From NCBI RefSeq assembly GCF_018139695.1, contig NZ_JAGSOG010000026.1, forward strand, positions 1-53,354: a stretch of 53,354 nt of DNA. The letters run 5' to 3'. The position numbers and the translations under genes are program-made. Position 1 is the stretch's first letter. Every line of letters starts with the position of its first letter. Below are positions 17,592-26,642 of the stretch, one piece after another. Below the pieces are notes generated by a model, which saw only the letters and a list, made by a program, of their open reading frames with translations, searched no databases and had not been told where the DNA came from. Origin of the DNA: Actinospica durhamensis. GTDB lineage: Bacteria > Actinomycetota > Actinomycetes > Streptomycetales > Catenulisporaceae.

Positions 17592-18362
17592 ATGAGAACC
17601 CGGATCCACGGACTGTTTCAAGTCGACACCGTCATCCCATCCATCTTGGTGATAACCGCCGTCGTCATGAGCCTCGATCCGACCGTGTTCGGCGTCGCGG
17701 TCTCCGAGCGGCAGATCGTGCTGGGGTTCTTCGGTTTCCTGGGCGTCGACGCACTGCTCGAACGCCTCGGGCGGCTGCACCGGATCGAGGCGCGGCTCGA
17801 CGAGTTCGCCCAGCAGGTGGCCGGTGCGGTGCCGGCGGGACGGCTTCTTCGCTCTCGTAGTTCGTTCGAGCGGATGGATGTCCTGGTCGGGCGCGCTTCG
17901 CGGAGCGTGCTGATCATAGGTATCAACCTCGAAGGAGCCGTCGCCGCCCTGGGCGAGCTCACGGAACTGGCCCGATCCGGCGGCACGGTCCGGTTGCTCG
18001 CGATGGACCCCGACGGTGATGCCCTGGCCCCGGCAGCCCGCACCGCCGGGGTCGATCCGCAGATTCGCCGCCAGAAGATCATTCAGAACCTGGGCCTGCT
18101 CCGCGAGCACTTCGAAACGCGCCTGACCGAGGAGCAACGTCGGCGGGTGAGCGTGCATGTAGCCGACAACGTCCTACACACGGGCGTCGTCGGCCTGGAC
18201 ACCGCGCACCGTTCCGGGATTCTGGTGGTGCAGCACTACCTCACCGGGACGCCGGCGGAACGCTCGCCCTTGCTGGAGCTACACGCGGATCGGGACCAGC
18301 CCTGGTACGACCGGTACCTAACCCAGTGCGAGACATGCCTGAAGGAGGCCAGAGCCTGGTGA
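17592..18362 (+). CDS. Membrane protein with PLD-like/DUF5919-type C-terminal domain
   Basis: 256-residue protein. Two hydrophobic segments lie near the N-terminus: VIPSILVITAVVMSL (about 13-27) and IVLGFFGFLGV (about 43-53). A soluble domain follows, with SVLIIGINLEGAV, VRLLAMDPDGDAL and SGILVVQHYL. This alternation resembles the DUF5919/phospholipase-D-like sensor domains of actinobacterial regulators, and the regulator at 37222 carries a similar one. The HKD catalytic motifs of true PLD enzymes are not seen, so it may bind a ligand rather than cut. The ATG at 17592 has CGGGAG upstream; a longer frame from 17547 is less likely. The stop overlaps the methyltransferase start as GTGA. Confidence 0.6.
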   Translation: MRTRIHGLFQVDTVIPSILVITAVVMSLDPTVFGVAVSERQIVLGFFGFLGVDALLERLGRLHRIEARLDEFAQQVAGAVPAGRLLRSRSSFERMDVLVGRASRSVLIIGINLEGAVAALGELTELARSGGTVRLLAMDPDGDALAPAARTAGVDPQIRRQKIIQNLGLLREHFETRLTEEQRRRVSVHVADNVLHTGVVGLDTAHRSGILVVQHYLTGTPAERSPLLELHADRDQPWYDRYLTQCETCLKEARAW

Positions 18363-19054
18363 GCACCGCCACCGAGCCTGACGAGACATACGTCGCGGAC
18401 GTGTGCGAGTTCTTCGACCGGCAGTACGCCGCACACGCCCGCTACTGGTGGCGCGGCGAGAACCGCTACCGCCTCGAACCCGACTTGCACACGCCGTTCA
18501 ACGCCCTCGTACTAAAGATCGCCGCCAGTCACGCTCCGGGGCGCGCCCTGGACCTGGGCGCCGGGGAAGGGGCCGACACCATCCGCTTGGCCAAGCTCGG
18601 CTATGACGTCGATGCGGTTGAACTCAGTTCCGTGGCCTGCCAGAAGATCGAGGACTTCGCGCGGCAGGAGAAGGTTGCGGTCACGGTCCTCAACGAGTCG
18701 ATCCTCGATGTGGCTCTCGAGGAGGGCGCTTATAACCTGGTCCTGTTCAACGGATCCTTGCACTACATCCGCGACAAGTCGGCCGTACTTGAGCGGGCTC
18801 TCTCTGCCAGTGCGCCCGGCGCTGTTCACGTCGTCGCGCTCTTCAGCACGGCGACTGCGCTGTCCGCGGAGCACTCCGCGGTCCCGGTGTTTCCCGAGCC
18901 CGAAGGCGGCGGAGTCGAACTGTTCTACCGCAATTGGGACATCAGGCTGCTAACCTACGAGAGGGATCAGCCGGAGCACTCGCATCCAGGGTTCGCACCG
19001 CACGCCCACAGCTATATCAAACTGATCGCCCAGCGGCCCGAGGGACACCGATGA
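18359..19054 (+). CDS. SAM-dependent class I methyltransferase
   Basis: 231-residue methyltransferase with the SAM-binding motif I ALDLGAGEGADTIRLAKLG (about residues 63-81), acidic motif II VDAVELSS, and motif IV-like YNLVLFNGSLHYI. The overall pattern resembles TehB or small-molecule methyltransferases; the substrate is unknown. The GTG at 18359 is preceded by GAAGGAGG and overlaps the upstream stop. The ATG further upstream lies before that ribosome site. It sits between a membrane PLD-like protein and a YdcF-like protein, with four-base overlaps on both sides, so the three are strictly co-expressed. Confidence 0.85.
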   Translation: MSTATEPDETYVADVCEFFDRQYAAHARYWWRGENRYRLEPDLHTPFNALVLKIAASHAPGRALDLGAGEGADTIRLAKLGYDVDAVELSSVACQKIEDFARQEKVAVTVLNESILDVALEEGAYNLVLFNGSLHYIRDKSAVLERALSASAPGAVHVVALFSTATALSAEHSAVPVFPEPEGGGVELFYRNWDIRLLTYERDQPEHSHPGFAPHAHSYIKLIAQRPEGHR

Positions 19055-19704
19055 CGCCGAGTTGGTCCGAAGCCGAGACGGCGCACAGGCTGTGGGACTA
19101 CCTACGTGTCGGTCAGCCGGTGAAGCCGGCCGAGTGGCTTCTGGTATTCGGCGGCCACGACCTGGCCGTAGCCGACCGGGCAGCACAGCTCTACCACGAG
19201 GGCATCGCGCCGATGATCCTGGCTTCCGGAGGATCTCGCGCCCTGCCCCAGGGCAGCGCCTACGCCACCGAGGCAGACGCGATCCGCGAGATTCTCACCG
19301 CCGCGGACGTGCCCAAGGAGGCCATCGTCCTTGAGCGCCTCGCCTCCAACACCAGCGAGAACTTCTGGTTCTCGGCAGAGCTTCTCAGGGACCAGGGACT
19401 CGACCCGCACGAATTTCTGATCGTGCAGAAGCCCTACACCGAGCGCCGCGTGCTGGCGACCTCACGACGTCGCTGGCCTGACAAGAACGTGCGGGTCACC
19501 TCCCAGGAAGTGACCTTCGAGCAGTACTGTGCCGGCTCGATCCCCGTGCCGAAGATCTACTCCATGCTGGCCGGGGAAATCGTCCGGCTCGACTCGTACG
19601 CCCACTCCGGGTTGATCCAGCCGGACGAACCCGTGCCGTCCGAGTTGCTCGAAGCAGCCCATCGACTCCAAGCGGCCGGATACGACACGCGAAGCCTGCA
19701 GTAA
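19051..19704 (+). CDS. YdcF-like (DUF218) protein
   Basis: 217-residue protein with the DUF218 pattern: WLLVFGGHDLAVADRAAQLY, MILASGGSRA, ERLASNTSENFWFSAELL and FLIVQKPYTERR. Family members such as E. coli YdcF have a Rossmann-like fold and are reported to bind SAM or act on envelope precursors; the precise role here is unknown. The ATG at 19051 overlaps the methyltransferase stop as ATGA. A SAM-binding family next to a methyltransferase suggests a linked small-molecule or nucleotide modification, which is inference. Confidence 0.82.
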   Translation: MTPSWSEAETAHRLWDYLRVGQPVKPAEWLLVFGGHDLAVADRAAQLYHEGIAPMILASGGSRALPQGSAYATEADAIREILTAADVPKEAIVLERLASNTSENFWFSAELLRDQGLDPHEFLIVQKPYTERRVLATSRRRWPDKNVRVTSQEVTFEQYCAGSIPVPKIYSMLAGEIVRLDSYAHSGLIQPDEPVPSELLEAAHRLQAAGYDTRSLQ

Positions 19705-19741
19705 GGACATTAGGGTCACACATCGCCGATCCGATGAGCGA

Positions 19742-20995
19742 CTAATGTGCTCGGTCCGCTGCTGTGGCGAGGGATTCCATCAGCGCGTCGGATACGGCCT
19801 CTTCGTACACTGCGATGCCGACCTCTGCCATGGCTTTAGCGAGTCCCGGTTCCCAGGGCGTGGGACGGGGCCGCCCGACCAGGGGCATCGCCTCGCCGTC
19901 GGTTCCGGCGGCTGTTCGATACGCGGCTTCTGTCATCTGCCATGGGTTCGCTGTGTGGCGCGTGATGACGCCGTTGGCGATGTCGATGCCGTCCCAGTCG
20001 AAGTCGCCGTGATAGTGCAGGCGTGCCCCGTGAGCGGTGAGGGTTCGGGCGAGCCGGTCGAACGCGGTCGACGGTCTGCCCTCGGTGCACACCAGAGTCG
20101 GCGACTGCGGTCCGAGGACTTGGGATGCGCGACGCAGGACGGCCGGGTTCTCGCACACGTAGACCTCGTGGGCGATCGGTGCGATGGGATGGGCGGTGAG
20201 CTGGTGGAGCGTTACTTGGAACGGGGTGCCGAACTCGGCCGCACCCGTGAGCCACTCCCCCAGGCCTCTGCCCTGTGCCCGAAGGTTCAGCACGAGCACG
20301 CGGCTGGCCAGGTCGTCGACGACGACGCCGTTGGCGTCCCACAGCAGCCGGGTCTCCTCGGCGGTCACGGGCGGGCGCGCGCCTGCGCGCAGCGCGAGGG
20401 CCCGCAGAGTGAGGGTGGCGGTCGTGCTGCCCCGGCCGAGGGACTTGGTGTCGCCGGTCGCCTGTTGTCCAAGAGCAGGTAGGAGCAGCGACGGGGCGTC
20501 AGGCGGGCGCGCTTCGATGGCTTCGAGGACACGCACTGCGTCCTTAAGGCGCGCCGTGGCGCCCTGATTGACGAGTTTCGTCACGAGCGGCGCGAGTTCG
20601 TCGAGCCATTGCCGGTACCAAGGGCACGTATCGTGCAGGCGGCTATCTCGAGCCTCGTTGAGGGCTTCGTCGCGGGCGGCGGTGAGCGCCGTCTTCTCGG
20701 CCGCGCGGAAGCGCAGCGGCTTGCCGTGCAGTTCGACGAGTGCGTCGGCGAGCGGGAGCCCGGCGGTCGTGCGGGTCAGCGCGTCGAGCTCGGCGAGTGC
20801 GACGGTGATCCGTTTGACGCTTTTCGGCCGGAACTGGCCCGTGATCCCGATCAGCGCCGCCCGTTCCGGTTCGCTCGGGTCGGCGACGCTCACCTGTCCA
20901 ATTGATGTGCCCCCGTTGCGTTCGAGGGAGCGGCGTGCCGCGGCGAACACACGCTCGTATTCGGGACCGCGTAGCGCATCGAGGCGCCCGGTCAC
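19742..20995 (-). CDS. jetD: Wadjet JetD (TIGR02679 family, DUF2399)
   Basis: 417-residue nuclease subunit of a Wadjet SMC-like plasmid-defence complex. The C-terminal Toprim-like domain is visible from the acidic residue in VCTEGRPS and the DFDWDGIDIANG motif, with a tail of about 85 residues after it. The N-terminal half is the arm and DNA-binding part of the TIGR02679 family. GTG at 20995 overlaps the JetC stop as GTGA, and this is the last gene of the operon. JetD nicks and cleaves small circular DNA after JetABC loop extrusion. Full length with the expected acidic motif, so likely active. Confidence 0.92.
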   Translation of the reverse strand: MTGRLDALRGPEYERVFAAARRSLERNGGTSIGQVSVADPSEPERAALIGITGQFRPKSVKRITVALAELDALTRTTAGLPLADALVELHGKPLRFRAAEKTALTAARDEALNEARDSRLHDTCPWYRQWLDELAPLVTKLVNQGATARLKDAVRVLEAIEARPPDAPSLLLPALGQQATGDTKSLGRGSTTATLTLRALALRAGARPPVTAEETRLLWDANGVVVDDLASRVLVLNLRAQGRGLGEWLTGAAEFGTPFQVTLHQLTAHPIAPIAHEVYVCENPAVLRRASQVLGPQSPTLVCTEGRPSTAFDRLARTLTAHGARLHYHGDFDWDGIDIANGVITRHTANPWQMTEAAYRTAAGTDGEAMPLVGRPRPTPWEPGLAKAMAEVGIAVYEEAVSDALMESLATAADRAH

Positions 20996-23900
20996 GACTC
21001 GTCTCCGTTGTCGGGCTCGTCATCCTCCGCGGCGTCGATGGGGACCGTGGTGGTGCTCATGTTGACCGGTTCTCGGCGCGAGGGTGCGAACCCGAGCAGC
21101 TCTTGCGCGATCGCGTCGTTGCCGCCGAACCCGGCGGCAGCGTCGATCAGCTGCTGCCCGTCCCAGAGGATCAGGAGGGCGGAGACCGTTTGGCTGGCCC
21201 TGTCGTGGAGCATGTCATAGTGCGCGATCATCGGCACCGAGGGGAAAGTGACCCAGAGCTCGTGGCCGGTCATGAACAGGTCGAGGTCGAACCTCGTGGT
21301 CAGGCCGAGAAGCTCGGGGGTGAAGTTGCCATCGATGCCGGCGAATGCCTCGTCGAGCGCGATCATCCGCGGGCAGGTGGGATGAGCGGATGAGTAGATG
21401 GCGTTGGCTGCGGCGAACAACGGCAGATGGATCGCGGCGGACTTCTCGCCGCCCGACATGGAGCTGTGCCGCTTTCGGGTGAGCTGCTCGACTGCTCCGC
21501 CGGGCTGGATGAGTTGGATGCTGAACATGTACCAGCCGCGGTAGTCCAGGACTGCTGCGAGGGTCTCGCGGAAGGTGTCGCGGGGGTGTTGAGCCTTGTG
21601 CTCACGGATCATCTCGCGCAGGCGTCCGCGGAGTTGGGCGAGGCCGTCCTGGCCGAGTGCCGTGGTGCTGCGTTGAAGCTGGGTGGCGACGGCGGTCTGC
21701 TGGTCGGTGGCCTTGTCGGATCGCACCCAGTTGATCCCGATCGAGATGCCGGACGACATCGGCTTGGCCCGGGTGTCCGCGTCCATCTCCTTGACCAGGT
21801 CTTTGGCCGCGAGAACCCGGTGGTGGATCTGCTGCGCCAGCGCGGTGAGCAGGGAGTCTTCGAGCACCTCGCGTTCGCGTTCTTCGAGCAGGATGCCTTG
21901 GGTGTGGGCTTCCTCGGCGACGCGCTGGGCGAAGCGGGCCACCGGCTGGCGCCCGTCGCCGGCGGTGACTTCGACCAGGGCGGGGGTGCCGAGTCCCAGG
22001 TTGACCTCGTATCCGTCCTCGACGTTGCGCAGGACTCGCTCGAAGTCCTGGTAGGCGGCCGCGAGTGCGTGGTTGGCGTTGTCGACGCTGTTCTGGGTCA
22101 AAGCGCGCCCGCCGCGCACGGCCTCACGGCAGGCCGCCAAGATGCCGACCGCGGTCGGCGGCAGGGTGAAGCGGACCGCTGCGGAGGCGTCGACTACCTC
22201 ATCGGCCCCGGCGAAATGCGTCGTGACCTGCTCGACGCTGGAGTCGGGGGAGCCCCATTGCGTCGAGGGCGGCCAAGGCTCGGAAAGACTCACACCGAGC
22301 ACTGCGCGGAGGTCGGGGTGCGCATAGGGTTCGAACTCTTCGGCGCTCTCACGCAGCTCCTGGAAGGCCCTGCTGAGCGCGCCACGATGGTTTTCGAGGT
22401 CGCGAGCCGCCGCGACACCGCTGTCGTGTTCTCTGCTCGCGGCGGACTGGGCCGAGTGCAGCTTGTCCCTCACGGTGACCAGTTCGCCATCGATCCCTTC
22501 GACCTCCGCAGCGATCTCCTCGTAGCCCTTTCCTGCGCTGGACTCCGCCTCTTTGACCGCGGCTCTTTCCGCAAGCAGCTTCTCTTCGAGCTCGGCGAGC
22601 GCCTCGGCGTTGCCCCGGTAGTCCTCTTCGAGCTCCGCGATCCGCCCCCGGCGCGACCCGAGATCCTTCTCGAGCCTTCCCAGCTCCGCTCGGCCGGCGA
22701 CCAGTTTCCCCGCGGCCTGCGTCATCGCACCGACGGCTTCGAAGACCACATCCACTTCGGCCTCGGTAGCGGGCATGGCGCGCTCCCCCGCGACGTGCCG
22801 CAGTTTGCGCTGCTGCCCGGACAACTCGCTGGTCGCCGCGTCCAGCTGCTTGCTCGCCTTGCGGACGTCGGCTTCGGCGTCCGAGAGCCGGGCGGCGGCC
22901 GTCGTGACCGCGGCCATCGCATCGATGACCGGCTGCGTGGGCGGGAGCTTGGCGAGCGCTTCGTCGATGTCCTCGATCAGTTCATTTGTCGAGGTGAGCT
23001 GCCCTTCGCTGAGTGTGCGCCGCTCGGCGAGCCGGGTCAGGAGGCCGTCGAGTTCGGCTAGGCGGGCGGCGCGTCTGGCTTCGCGGTTGGTCGCCCCGAT
23101 GAACTCGGGTGCGGCTTTGGGACGGGAGCCGACCTGATTGCCCAGTCCGAAGCGCGCGCTCGTGTCGACCCACGGCGCGCCGGGTTCGAGCCCTCGGGTA
23201 TCGTCTGGGACTCGGATCGAGGCGAGGATGGCGTGGATCACCTCCGCGGGGACCAGGTCCTGTTCCTCCGCGGTGAGGTAGTCGGCGAGGCTTGGCCAGT
23301 GCGGGCGTGCGGCGTCCGGCAGCGGCACCAGGTATGCGTCGGATTCGCAACGCCCGAGCGCGTTGCCGGTTTCCGCCGGGTCCGGGTGCACCCAAGCGGT
23401 GAGCGTGCCGGATCCGTAGAGCGCGCCTTCGAGGGCTGCCGCATGCTCGGCTGTGACGTGGTCGCGGAAGCGCACGAGCCGCCAGAACGGTGCGCCGGGC
23501 CGGTTTGCGCGCTCTGCGGTGCGCAGGTCGGTCTCCGGCGGGGCTTCGTCGCGCTGCGCCTCGATCTCGGCGCGGTCTGCGGCAGCCTTCTTCGCCTCGG
23601 TGTCGATGCCTGTGATCGCGGAGCGAGTGCGCTCGCGCTCGGCGATCAGCTGATCGCGCCGGGATGCGGTGGCAGTTCTGACGACGTGTTCGAGTCCGGG
23701 CTGGTCCGGTTCGCCGATCCGGTCGACGGCCTGCACGAGCACAGCGCACAGGGCATCGGTGGCGACGCCCGCCTCGCTCCAGGTTGTCATCCATTCTTGC
23801 AGTGCCGTGGTGAGCTCGCCGGTTGCCGTCTGCCGAGCGGTGAGCGCGTCTGTGTGTTCGGCTTCGCGTCTCTCGGCTTTTCCCCGCTCTTCGCCCAGGC

Positions 23901-25245
23901 GGGTGTCCGCTCCGGCACGTTCGCGCTGCGCTTGGGCGACGAGGGTGAGCTGGTCGCGTACGGCCCGGACATCGTCGCGGCGGGCTGCGGCGAGGGCGGT
24001 CACCCGCGTGGTGAGGTCCTCCGCAGCAAGGTCGAGACCGGCGGCGTCATCGCTGAGCCCGGCTTCCTGCGCGGATGTGAGAAGGTCGCGCTCGTTGCGT
24101 GTGCATCCGGCGGCTACTACGTCGGTGTGCTGTTGCAGGGTGTCGGTCTCGCGGATGAGCGCGTCGGTGTTGTGCCGGTCCTTGGCTAGCCGTGCACGGT
24201 CTTGGGCCACGGTCGTCTCGAGTTCGGCGAGTTGCTTTTGCCGCTGCAGGAACGTCTTGTAGTCCTTGTAGGCTTCGCTGTCGGTCAGGACCTCCCGCCG
24301 GGCGGTGAGGACGCCGTCGCGGGTGCGGGCATCGCTGGCAGTGCGGCGGGCGGCGGCTTCCGCGTCCGTGGCACGCGCGACTTCTCGTGCCGCGGTGTGC
24401 ATCGAGGTCGCGATTTCGGCGCATGCGGACTGACGGGCGTCAATGCGTTCGAGTTGCCATTTGGTGTGCGTCTTGAGATACGCCGTGTAGGGGGCGAGGA
24501 AGGCGTCGACCGCGTCTTTTGTATCGTTGAGGTCTTTGTGGCGCTGCTGTACGGCGGCAAGGTTGTCGAAGTCCCGCGCCGCCTGTTCTACGAGCTCTTC
24601 GTCGACCGGGCTCAGCCCGGCGGTAAGAGTCGCCGATACCTTCTGCGGGTCGAGGTCCTTCGCGAGCAGCGGACGGCGCAGTGACAGCAGCAGGTCGAGG
24701 AGCTGGGCGTAACGCTCGGGGCCGAGGCCGAAGAGCCTCGCGTCCACAGCATTGCGGTAGTTGGCGCGCGAGTCTTTGAGGCAGGAGAGCGGTCCGAGTT
24801 TCGCAGCGAGCTGCTTCGCAGTCAGCGGCCTCGAGTCGGTGGACAGCAGCCCGAAGTCGATGCCGAGCCGTTGTCCGGTGACGTAGTAAGAGACGGAGAC
24901 GTCGTCGCGGTTCTTGTGCGCGCTCATCCCGATGACGAGCGTGACGGTCTCCGCCGGCTCGGCGTCGCGGGCGAACTCCATCCACACGTAACCGTATTCG
25001 GCGTCCTGGCCGCGGTAGAGCAGGTTGGACTTCATGGTGCGGTTCTCGCCGCTGAACGGGTCGAGCCGGCGCGAGCTGAGACTGCCGTCGAGGATGAACG
25101 GGAAGAGTACCTCCAGCGCCTTCGTCTTACCCGAGCCGTTGTGCCCGCGCAGCGCGAGGCGCCCGTCGCCGAACACGAACTCCTCGTCGACGTAGTTCCA
25201 CAGGTTGATGATCCCGGCGCGGGTCGGCTTGAACCTCGTCGTCAT
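20992..25245 (-). CDS. jetC: Wadjet JetC SMC-like ATPase (TIGR02680 family)
   Basis: About 1417 residues. The start motif TRAGIINLWNYVDEEFVFGD is typical of TIGR02680. Walker A is RGHNGSGKTKALEVLF (about residues 36-51). Long coiled coils follow with a central hinge region (about residues 520-700). The ABC-type C-terminal half has SSMSGGEKSAAIHLPLFA and Walker B MIALDEAFAGID. The ATG at 25245 overlaps the JetB stop as ATGA. An open frame extends upstream to 25449 but is only antisense of jetB. JetC is the motor that extrudes DNA loops to sense plasmid circularity. Confidence 0.94.
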   Translation of the reverse strand: MTTRFKPTRAGIINLWNYVDEEFVFGDGRLALRGHNGSGKTKALEVLFPFILDGSLSSRRLDPFSGENRTMKSNLLYRGQDAEYGYVWMEFARDAEPAETVTLVIGMSAHKNRDDVSVSYYVTGQRLGIDFGLLSTDSRPLTAKQLAAKLGPLSCLKDSRANYRNAVDARLFGLGPERYAQLLDLLLSLRRPLLAKDLDPQKVSATLTAGLSPVDEELVEQAARDFDNLAAVQQRHKDLNDTKDAVDAFLAPYTAYLKTHTKWQLERIDARQSACAEIATSMHTAAREVARATDAEAAARRTASDARTRDGVLTARREVLTDSEAYKDYKTFLQRQKQLAELETTVAQDRARLAKDRHNTDALIRETDTLQQHTDVVAAGCTRNERDLLTSAQEAGLSDDAAGLDLAAEDLTTRVTALAAARRDDVRAVRDQLTLVAQAQRERAGADTRLGEERGKAERREAEHTDALTARQTATGELTTALQEWMTTWSEAGVATDALCAVLVQAVDRIGEPDQPGLEHVVRTATASRRDQLIAERERTRSAITGIDTEAKKAAADRAEIEAQRDEAPPETDLRTAERANRPGAPFWRLVRFRDHVTAEHAAALEGALYGSGTLTAWVHPDPAETGNALGRCESDAYLVPLPDAARPHWPSLADYLTAEEQDLVPAEVIHAILASIRVPDDTRGLEPGAPWVDTSARFGLGNQVGSRPKAAPEFIGATNREARRAARLAELDGLLTRLAERRTLSEGQLTSTNELIEDIDEALAKLPPTQPVIDAMAAVTTAAARLSDAEADVRKASKQLDAATSELSGQQRKLRHVAGERAMPATEAEVDVVFEAVGAMTQAAGKLVAGRAELGRLEKDLGSRRGRIAELEEDYRGNAEALAELEEKLLAERAAVKEAESSAGKGYEEIAAEVEGIDGELVTVRDKLHSAQSAASREHDSGVAAARDLENHRGALSRAFQELRESAEEFEPYAHPDLRAVLGVSLSEPWPPSTQWGSPDSSVEQVTTHFAGADEVVDASAAVRFTLPPTAVGILAACREAVRGGRALTQNSVDNANHALAAAYQDFERVLRNVEDGYEVNLGLGTPALVEVTAGDGRQPVARFAQRVAEEAHTQGILLEEREREVLEDSLLTALAQQIHHRVLAAKDLVKEMDADTRAKPMSSGISIGINWVRSDKATDQQTAVATQLQRSTTALGQDGLAQLRGRLREMIREHKAQHPRDTFRETLAAVLDYRGWYMFSIQLIQPGGAVEQLTRKRHSSMSGGEKSAAIHLPLFAAANAIYSSAHPTCPRMIALDEAFAGIDGNFTPELLGLTTRFDLDLFMTGHELWVTFPSVPMIAHYDMLHDRASQTVSALLILWDGQQLIDAAAGFGGNDAIAQELLGFAPSRREPVNMSTTTVPIDAAEDDEPDNGDES

Positions 25246-26642
25246 GATCCGTCCTCGTCGAGCAGGGTTGTGAGGTCGAGCGCGAGCTGCCCGTCGCGCC
25301 GCCCCCGGTTCGGGACCGCAGCCTTGATGTTCCGGTACCGCGCCGCAGCAGGAAGGACCAGCGCTCCCCCGGGCGTGCGCTGGATCAGTCGTAGATCGTC
25401 CAGCAGCACCAGCGCTTGGGCGAGCAGCCCGGGCGCGTCGTGTTTCCACTGGTCAGTGAACGACTCGGCGCCGAACTCGTCGAAAAGCTCCGCCAACATC
25501 CCGTCGAGGACCGTCTGCTCGATGAACGGCGCTTGCAGCGGGCCGCCGTCGCCGGAGTACGGTCGGGCCGCGTCGGGAACCGCGATCGCCTCGCTGCCGC
25601 CCGGCATGCCTTGATCGATGCGCGTAATCAGCTCGTCGAGCTGTTCTGCGGCGTTCGGCACCCGCGCGCGAACAACCTGGGTGTCGGGGTCTTCGAGCAG
25701 ATCCGCGATCTTGGCGAGCAGGAGCCCGGCGGCACGGTTGATCGCCCCGCCGCGGCCGGGGAAACGCCGGTCGGTGAACCTGCCGGTCGGGTCGACCAAC
25801 GCGATGCCTTCGGCGCGGCGTTCGACGTGCAGGCCGGTGAAGCGCTCCATGTTCGCGGCGAGCGCTTCAGAGCGCAGCGCGGCGGCGGTTTCCTCGTCCC
25901 ACTGCCCGTAGTAGACCGCGGGAGTCTCGACAGTGAGGCGCCGCGCGCGCCGGGCGGCTGCCTCTCGGCGCAGGGTCTGTTCCCGGCGGCCGGAGCCGAG
26001 TTGGTCGGTTTCGAGCAGTCCGCGTGCGCTGGTGAGGAACTGGATGGGGCGTCCGGGACGAAAGAGCGTGGAGCAGATGTCGTGGTCGATGTCGTAGAGG
26101 GCGTCCCCGGCGTCGGGGTCGCGGGCCCAGCTTTCGGCGTCCCCCTCGGACAGGTTGAGCGCGCCGTGCGCGACGAGCCAGTCGACCGCGTCGACGACGG
26201 CCCGCTTGTGCTCGGTGACCGTGGCGTCGAACCCGAGTCCCGCGATCGCGTTGGCGCTCGGGCCCAGGTATTTGACGAGATCCACGAGGTCGATCTCAAC
26301 ACGGGATCGCTGGAAGGAGGCGAGGATGAGGCAGAGGTAGGCCAGGCGCCTGCGGTCGAACGGGCGCCCGTTGCGGGCCGAGAACAGTGCCTGCTGGGTG
26401 GCGTCCAGCGTGTCGATGCGTCGTATGAGACGCGCCTGGTGCGCGGTCGCCTCCAGGTGGTAGCCGAACAGCTCGCGGAAGTCCTTGACGAGAGTGTCCG
26501 CCCAGTACAAGACGGAGCGAAGCGCGCCGGCCGTCGGGCGGGTGGCGGTGATGACGTCGTTGGTGATCACGAGACGCGCGGCGTACTGGTAGGACTCGAG
26601 GTCGCTGGGCGTGATGTCGGCGGCGGCCGCGTATTCGGCCAT
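25242..26642 (-). CDS. jetB: Wadjet JetB (TIGR02678 family)
   Basis: 466-residue kite-like subunit that bridges the SMC heads. It has winged-helix features: RRLAYLCLILASFQRSRVEI, DLVKYLGPSANAIAGLGFD, HKRAVVDAVDWLVAHGALNL. The phrase ATRPTAGALRSVLYWADTL near the N-terminus is typical of TIGR02678. The ATG at 26642 shares one base with the JetA stop (TGATG), and its own stop overlaps jetC. No catalytic function is expected. Confidence 0.92.
   Translation of the reverse strand: MAEYAAAADITPSDLESYQYAARLVITNDVITATRPTAGALRSVLYWADTLVKDFRELFGYHLEATAHQARLIRRIDTLDATQQALFSARNGRPFDRRRLAYLCLILASFQRSRVEIDLVDLVKYLGPSANAIAGLGFDATVTEHKRAVVDAVDWLVAHGALNLSEGDAESWARDPDAGDALYDIDHDICSTLFRPGRPIQFLTSARGLLETDQLGSGRREQTLRREAAARRARRLTVETPAVYYGQWDEETAAALRSEALAANMERFTGLHVERRAEGIALVDPTGRFTDRRFPGRGGAINRAAGLLLAKIADLLEDPDTQVVRARVPNAAEQLDELITRIDQGMPGGSEAIAVPDAARPYSGDGGPLQAPFIEQTVLDGMLAELFDEFGAESFTDQWKHDAPGLLAQALVLLDDLRLIQRTPGGALVLPAAARYRNIKAAVPNRGRRDGQLALDLTTLLDEDGS

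Noticed and set aside
21427-23061. 544-codon plus-strand frame opposite jetC
   Set aside because: Shadow of jetC, which has all ATPase motifs on the other strand.
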